From contig DOTV01000072.1 of the NCBI GenBank assembly GCA_003520925.1, forward strand, positions 1-15,959: DNA of 15,959 bases, in the 5' to 3' direction. This document shows, piece after piece, positions 13,644 through 15,959 of this stretch. The notes beneath the pieces were generated by a model, which had not been told where the DNA came from, ran no database searches, and saw nothing but the letters and a program-made list of their open reading frames with translations. This DNA comes from Bacteroidales bacterium (lineage in GTDB: Bacteria > Bacteroidota > Bacteroidia > Bacteroidales > VadinHA17). Position numbers and translations under genes: made by a program. Position 1 is the stretch's first letter. Each line of letters begins with the position of its first letter.

Positions 13644-14093
13644 TTAATATGAGTTGATAATATTAATTATTTTTTTTGCTTCTTCCTTTACAAGATAGGA
13701 CATATTTTCACCAAAATCAATTTTTTCGGGTTGAATTCCGAGTAAAAAGACAGGCATTTTGAAAAACTCTGAAATCCTTTTTAAAGAAATATTATGTGTA
13801 TTGAATGTCAGGTCACCCAGCTTGCTGACTGACATTATTTTAGATGTTCCCGGAACCGATCCCATTTCCACGCAGTCGATAAGCACAAGAATATCCGGAT
13901 CTATTTTGTTTATTTTACCAATATAGTTTTCGAGACTGACTTCGACAGTAAGTGCCTCGATATTGTGCCCTTTTTTTATTCCTGAACTTATAAACACTCC
14001 GACTCCGTCATCCCTTTTAAGGAGGTTCCCGATTCCGACAAAAAGTTTCTTTTTGTCATTCTTCAGCAGGAGGCTTTTAAGTTCTTCAGACAC
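13644..14093 (-). CDS. hycI: HycI-type [NiFe] hydrogenase maturation protease
   Basis: This 149-residue endopeptidase removes the C-terminal tail of a [NiFe] hydrogenase large subunit after nickel insertion. It aligns well with E. coli HycI: GIGNLLKRDDGVGV (20-33), LVLIDCVEMG (69-78), NTHNISL (98-104) and FLLGIQP (116-122). The three nickel-sensing ligands of HycI (Asp16, Asp62, His90) correspond to Asp29, Asp73 and His100 here. The start is GTG at 14093-14091, overlapping the Fe-S gene's end by 8 nt, which suggests translational coupling. HycI-type proteases serve group 4 hydrogenases, so its presence argues that the complex encoded upstream is a real, processed [NiFe] hydrogenase and not only a hydrogenase-like oxidoreductase. 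The N-terminus is about 14 residues longer than in E. coli HycI. Confidence 0.92.
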   Translation of the reverse strand: MSEELKSLLLKNDKKKLFVGIGNLLKRDDGVGVFISSGIKKGHNIEALTVEVSLENYIGKINKIDPDILVLIDCVEMGSVPGTSKIMSVSKLGDLTFNTHNISLKRISEFFKMPVFLLGIQPEKIDFGENMSYLVKEEAKKIINIINSY

Positions 14094-14706
14094 CCTTGAA
14101 CAGGTTTTTTACGAGAACCTGTCTCAGGCAGTTAGGACAGATTAAATTGAACATATCCTTTCGTTTCAGGCCGTCCCTTATCCCGACATCCAGATCATGA
14201 CCTTCGGCAAGTCCGAGTTTCTGGTTCAGTATATTGAGGTTAAGAATTGAGGAGAAGGCCTTCGGGCCAAGTTTCCGGTGCATGAAATGAATATGTTCCC
14301 TGGTTGTTATCACAGCACCGCAGCTTTCACAAATCAGAAGCTCTTTTTCCTGGTATTCAACGTTCTTTTCCCTATCAAATACTGCAAGGTCAAAGATCTT
14401 ATCAGACAGGACTACCCCCTTATGGGTTATGCAATGTTCCTGGCACAGTCCGCAAAAAATACATTTTCCGTAGTCCCTTTTAATTGTTCTTATTCCTTTA
14501 ACCTTATCATCAGCGAATGTTATTGCATGGGGGGGACAAACATTGGCACAGGTTTCGCATCCTACACAGTTTCCATCATCAACCACCGGTTTTCCCCTGA
14601 ACTTTTCAAAAGGGACATGAGGCCCGGCCGGGAATTTTGATGTGTAAGCCGGTGTTAAAAGCGAAATAACCGCCTCCCTCAATTCTCTGAGCTTTGGATA
14701 TTTCAT
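14086..14706 (-). CDS. Two-[4Fe-4S] ferredoxin-like subunit (NuoI/HycF/MbhN type) with extra C-terminal Cys pairs
   Basis: This 206-residue electron-transfer subunit binds two [4Fe-4S] clusters through Cys47/50/53/57 (CVGCETCANVCPP) and Cys82/85/88/92 (CIFCGLCQEHCIT). It resembles the NuoI-like subunit that links ferredoxin to the catalytic core in group 4 hydrogenases and complex I. The start MKYPKLRELREAVISLLTPAYTSKFP fits that family's membrane-proximal N-terminus. The C-terminal third, beyond the usual fold, holds two more CxxC pairs, Cys126-Cys129 (CESCG) and Cys190-Cys193 (CPNC). They could bind zinc or another cluster. A strong Shine-Dalgarno AAGGAGG (14720-14714) lies 7 nt before the ATG, and the start overlaps the MnhG stop by 4 nt. 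Confidence 0.9.
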   Translation of the reverse strand: MKYPKLRELREAVISLLTPAYTSKFPAGPHVPFEKFRGKPVVDDGNCVGCETCANVCPPHAITFADDKVKGIRTIKRDYGKCIFCGLCQEHCITHKGVVLSDKIFDLAVFDREKNVEYQEKELLICESCGAVITTREHIHFMHRKLGPKAFSSILNLNILNQKLGLAEGHDLDVGIRDGLKRKDMFNLICPNCLRQVLVKNLFKGV

Positions 14707-15029
14707 TTTATCGCCTCCTTATAATCATCTTTCACACTTTTTTTCCCGAGCTTTATTCCAAAATGATATGTCCCTCTTATAAGAGCATGTGCAGCCACAG
14801 TAGACCCAAAGAAAAGTATAGGAATTGCTACCAGCGCTTTTGCACCGGCATCGTTTAATCCGAAATGAAGCACAACTCCGAAAAGTATGCTGCAGCAACC
14901 AAGTGTAACACATTTGGTGGCCGCCTGGAGCCTATTGTAAGTATCAGGTAATCTTATAATTCCTATGCAACCCAGCAGATTGAAAATTATTCCTGTCGTT
15001 ATGAATATCAGACTTAACATATTATTCAT
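14703..15029 (-). CDS. mnhG: MnhG/MrpG-type cation antiporter subunit
   Basis: This 108-residue membrane protein with three predicted helices matches the PhaG/MnhG/MrpG family. The signature GCIGIIRLPDTYNRLQAATK follows the first helix, and a basic C-terminal tail is at about 90-108. In Mrp antiporters, and in the MbhC subunit of Mbh hydrogenases, this subunit belongs to the small-subunit group thought to form the sodium path. The start overlaps the mnhF end by 8 nt and the end overlaps the Fe-S gene start by 4 nt. An ATG at codon 4 is an alternative start. Confidence 0.93.
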   Translation of the reverse strand: MNNMLSLIFITTGIIFNLLGCIGIIRLPDTYNRLQAATKCVTLGCCSILFGVVLHFGLNDAGAKALVAIPILFFGSTVAAHALIRGTYHFGIKLGKKSVKDDYKEAIK

Positions 15030-15288
15030 TTAGTTTCTTTCCAGAAAGATATTTGGCAAGTGTTAAAGTGCCAATAAAACTTAATATGATCCAGGCTATC
15101 CCGATATCGAGGATAAAAGATTTTTCAGTCTGAACTGAAATTATAGCACAGATTCCGACAACCAGGATACCAAAAATATCAATTCCTACCATTCTGTCAG
15201 GTATCGTAGGGCCTCTTATTATTCTAAACAGACAAATGCTGCTCAGTCCTATCTGAATATAAAGTAATATGTCCAGGTATTCTGTCAT
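15022..15288 (-). CDS. mnhF: MnhF/MrpF-type cation antiporter subunit
   Basis: This 88-residue protein has three transmembrane helices. The family motif FRIIRGPTIPDRMVGIDIFG (residues 21-40) includes the conserved Asp of the second helix that is considered part of the ion path in MrpF/MbhB. Its ATG overlaps the mnhE TGA as ATGA, a sign of translational coupling. Length and motif are normal for the family. Confidence 0.94.
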   Translation of the reverse strand: MTEYLDILLYIQIGLSSICLFRIIRGPTIPDRMVGIDIFGILVVGICAIISVQTEKSFILDIGIAWIILSFIGTLTLAKYLSGKKLNE

Positions 15289-15770
15289 TCTATGATTTTT
15301 TTAATATACTTCTCAAATGCTCCGGTAATCATTCTGGTATAGATTTCCGGGTCTTCCGATCTGACATAAATCCAGTGTATATAAAGATAGTCTCCTATTA
15401 TATCAATTGTTATAGTTCCGGGTGTCATTGTTATTGAATTGGCCAAAAGAGTTCTTGCAAGGTCAGATTTAAGAGTGGTCCTTACCTTAACAATTCCGGG
15501 CCGGATTGGCATTGCGGGATGCAGAACCCTGTAGGCGACATCAATATTTGCTTTTATGCATTCCCAGATAAATACAAACAGATATATGATAAACCAGTAA
15601 TAGCGGTGGGGCTGAAGAAGCTTATAAACGTTTTTTATAAAAAACCTTGTAAATACAGCTGAGCAGATTATGGATGCAACAGATCCCACTATCAGGTTTG
15701 GCAGTGTGATTCTGAAAGTCAGCAGCAACCAGAAAATCAGCGATAATATGAAAACGGTTACATACCTCAT
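15285..15770 (-). CDS. mnhE: MnhE/MrpE-type cation antiporter subunit
   Basis: This 161-residue protein has two or three N-terminal helices followed by a cytoplasmic domain. The family's conserved segment LANSITMTPGT is at about 110-120, and ECIKANIDVAYRVLHP at about 69-84 is also typical. The homologous subunit in Mbh hydrogenases is MbhA. Its ATG is 1 nt after the stop of the preceding proton-channel gene, with AGGA 7 nt upstream as a modest ribosome binding site. Confidence 0.94.
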   Translation of the reverse strand: MRYVTVFILSLIFWLLLTFRITLPNLIVGSVASIICSAVFTRFFIKNVYKLLQPHRYYWFIIYLFVFIWECIKANIDVAYRVLHPAMPIRPGIVKVRTTLKSDLARTLLANSITMTPGTITIDIIGDYLYIHWIYVRSEDPEIYTRMITGAFEKYIKKIIE

Positions 15771-15771
15771 T

Positions 15772-15959
15772 TTAAATTCCTATTATAAATGAAGAATATT
15801 TCAATGGATCTGTCAGTATATTAATTGCCGGTAAAAGGACAGCATCCCGTATCCCGGGAAAAGCAAGCAGACTCAGTACAATACAAAGCAGACTCATTAC
15901 TACCATGCTGAATATCATAGGGAAGGGGACCTCTTTTATTTTTCTTATGTCGGAATTCT
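15772..15959 (-). CDS. NuoN/MnhD-like proton-conducting membrane subunit, C-terminal end only
   Basis: This is the last 61 codons of a gene that continues beyond the right edge. It begins in the window at codon NSDIRKIKEVPFPMIFSMVV and ends FIIGI with TAA at 15774-15772. The 'IKEVPFPM' sequence followed by a hydrophobic helix and a 'LLPAINILTDP' tail is typical of the end of NuoM/NuoN/MnhD-type antiporter-like subunits, where the last helix follows a charged loop. In Mrp operons mnhD directly precedes mnhE, as this gene does. The assignment rests on a short piece plus gene order. Confidence 0.75.
   Translation of the reverse strand, partial: NSDIRKIKEVPFPMIFSMVVMSLLCIVLSLLAFPGIRDAVLLPAINILTDPLKYSSFIIGI

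Overview
The window reads as a chromosomal segment of an anaerobic member of the Bacteroidota, probably Bacteroidales or a close relative. Supporting signs are a transketolase with the Bacteroidota-type SDGG and GVAEL motifs, a DUF3127 protein with an SSB-like tail, a CzcA/CusA efflux pump fused to a TolC-family outer membrane factor, and promoters fitting the Bacteroidota TTTG-N19-TAnnTTTG pattern. Most genes have no Shine-Dalgarno sequence. Every gene I can support is on the minus strand, so the window is best read from its right end to its left end.

Right end (13216-15959): a tightly packed, mostly overlapping gene string. It runs from the C-terminal end of a NuoN/MnhD-like proton-conducting membrane subunit through MnhE, MnhF and MnhG antiporter subunits, a two-[4Fe-4S] ferredoxin-like protein, a HycI-type hydrogenase maturation protease and a small zinc-ribbon protein. 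The combination points to the 3' end of a group 4 membrane-bound [NiFe] hydrogenase operon with an Mrp-type Na+/H+ antiporter module (Mbh-like). Its large and small catalytic subunits would lie beyond the right edge. This is the most interesting part of the window.

Middle (8942-13215): a roughly 150-bp MITE-like inverted-repeat element separates the hydrogenase string from a transketolase gene with a very good promoter. Next come a secreted CotH-like (atypical kinase fold) protein and a YqaB-like HAD sugar-phosphate phosphatase.

Left-middle (2196-8941): a metal-efflux locus. It encodes a small His/Cys-rich exported protein, the RND pump fused to its outer membrane factor, and a lipoprotein membrane-fusion adaptor, followed by the tRNA-modifying methyltransferase MnmD. 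The fusion keeps a signal-peptide-like segment at the pump/TolC junction.

Left end (1-2160): a three-gene unit (FKBP-type lipoprotein isomerase, cyclophilin, DUF3127 OB-fold protein) with 1-nt gaps. It ends in a G/C-rich inverted repeat and a clear intrinsic terminator. The 5' end of an exported beta-propeller protein, probably of the YncE/alkaline-phosphatase-like type, runs off the left edge. I see no rRNA, tRNA, CRISPR array or transposase gene, and no gene-free stretch longer than about 230 bases.
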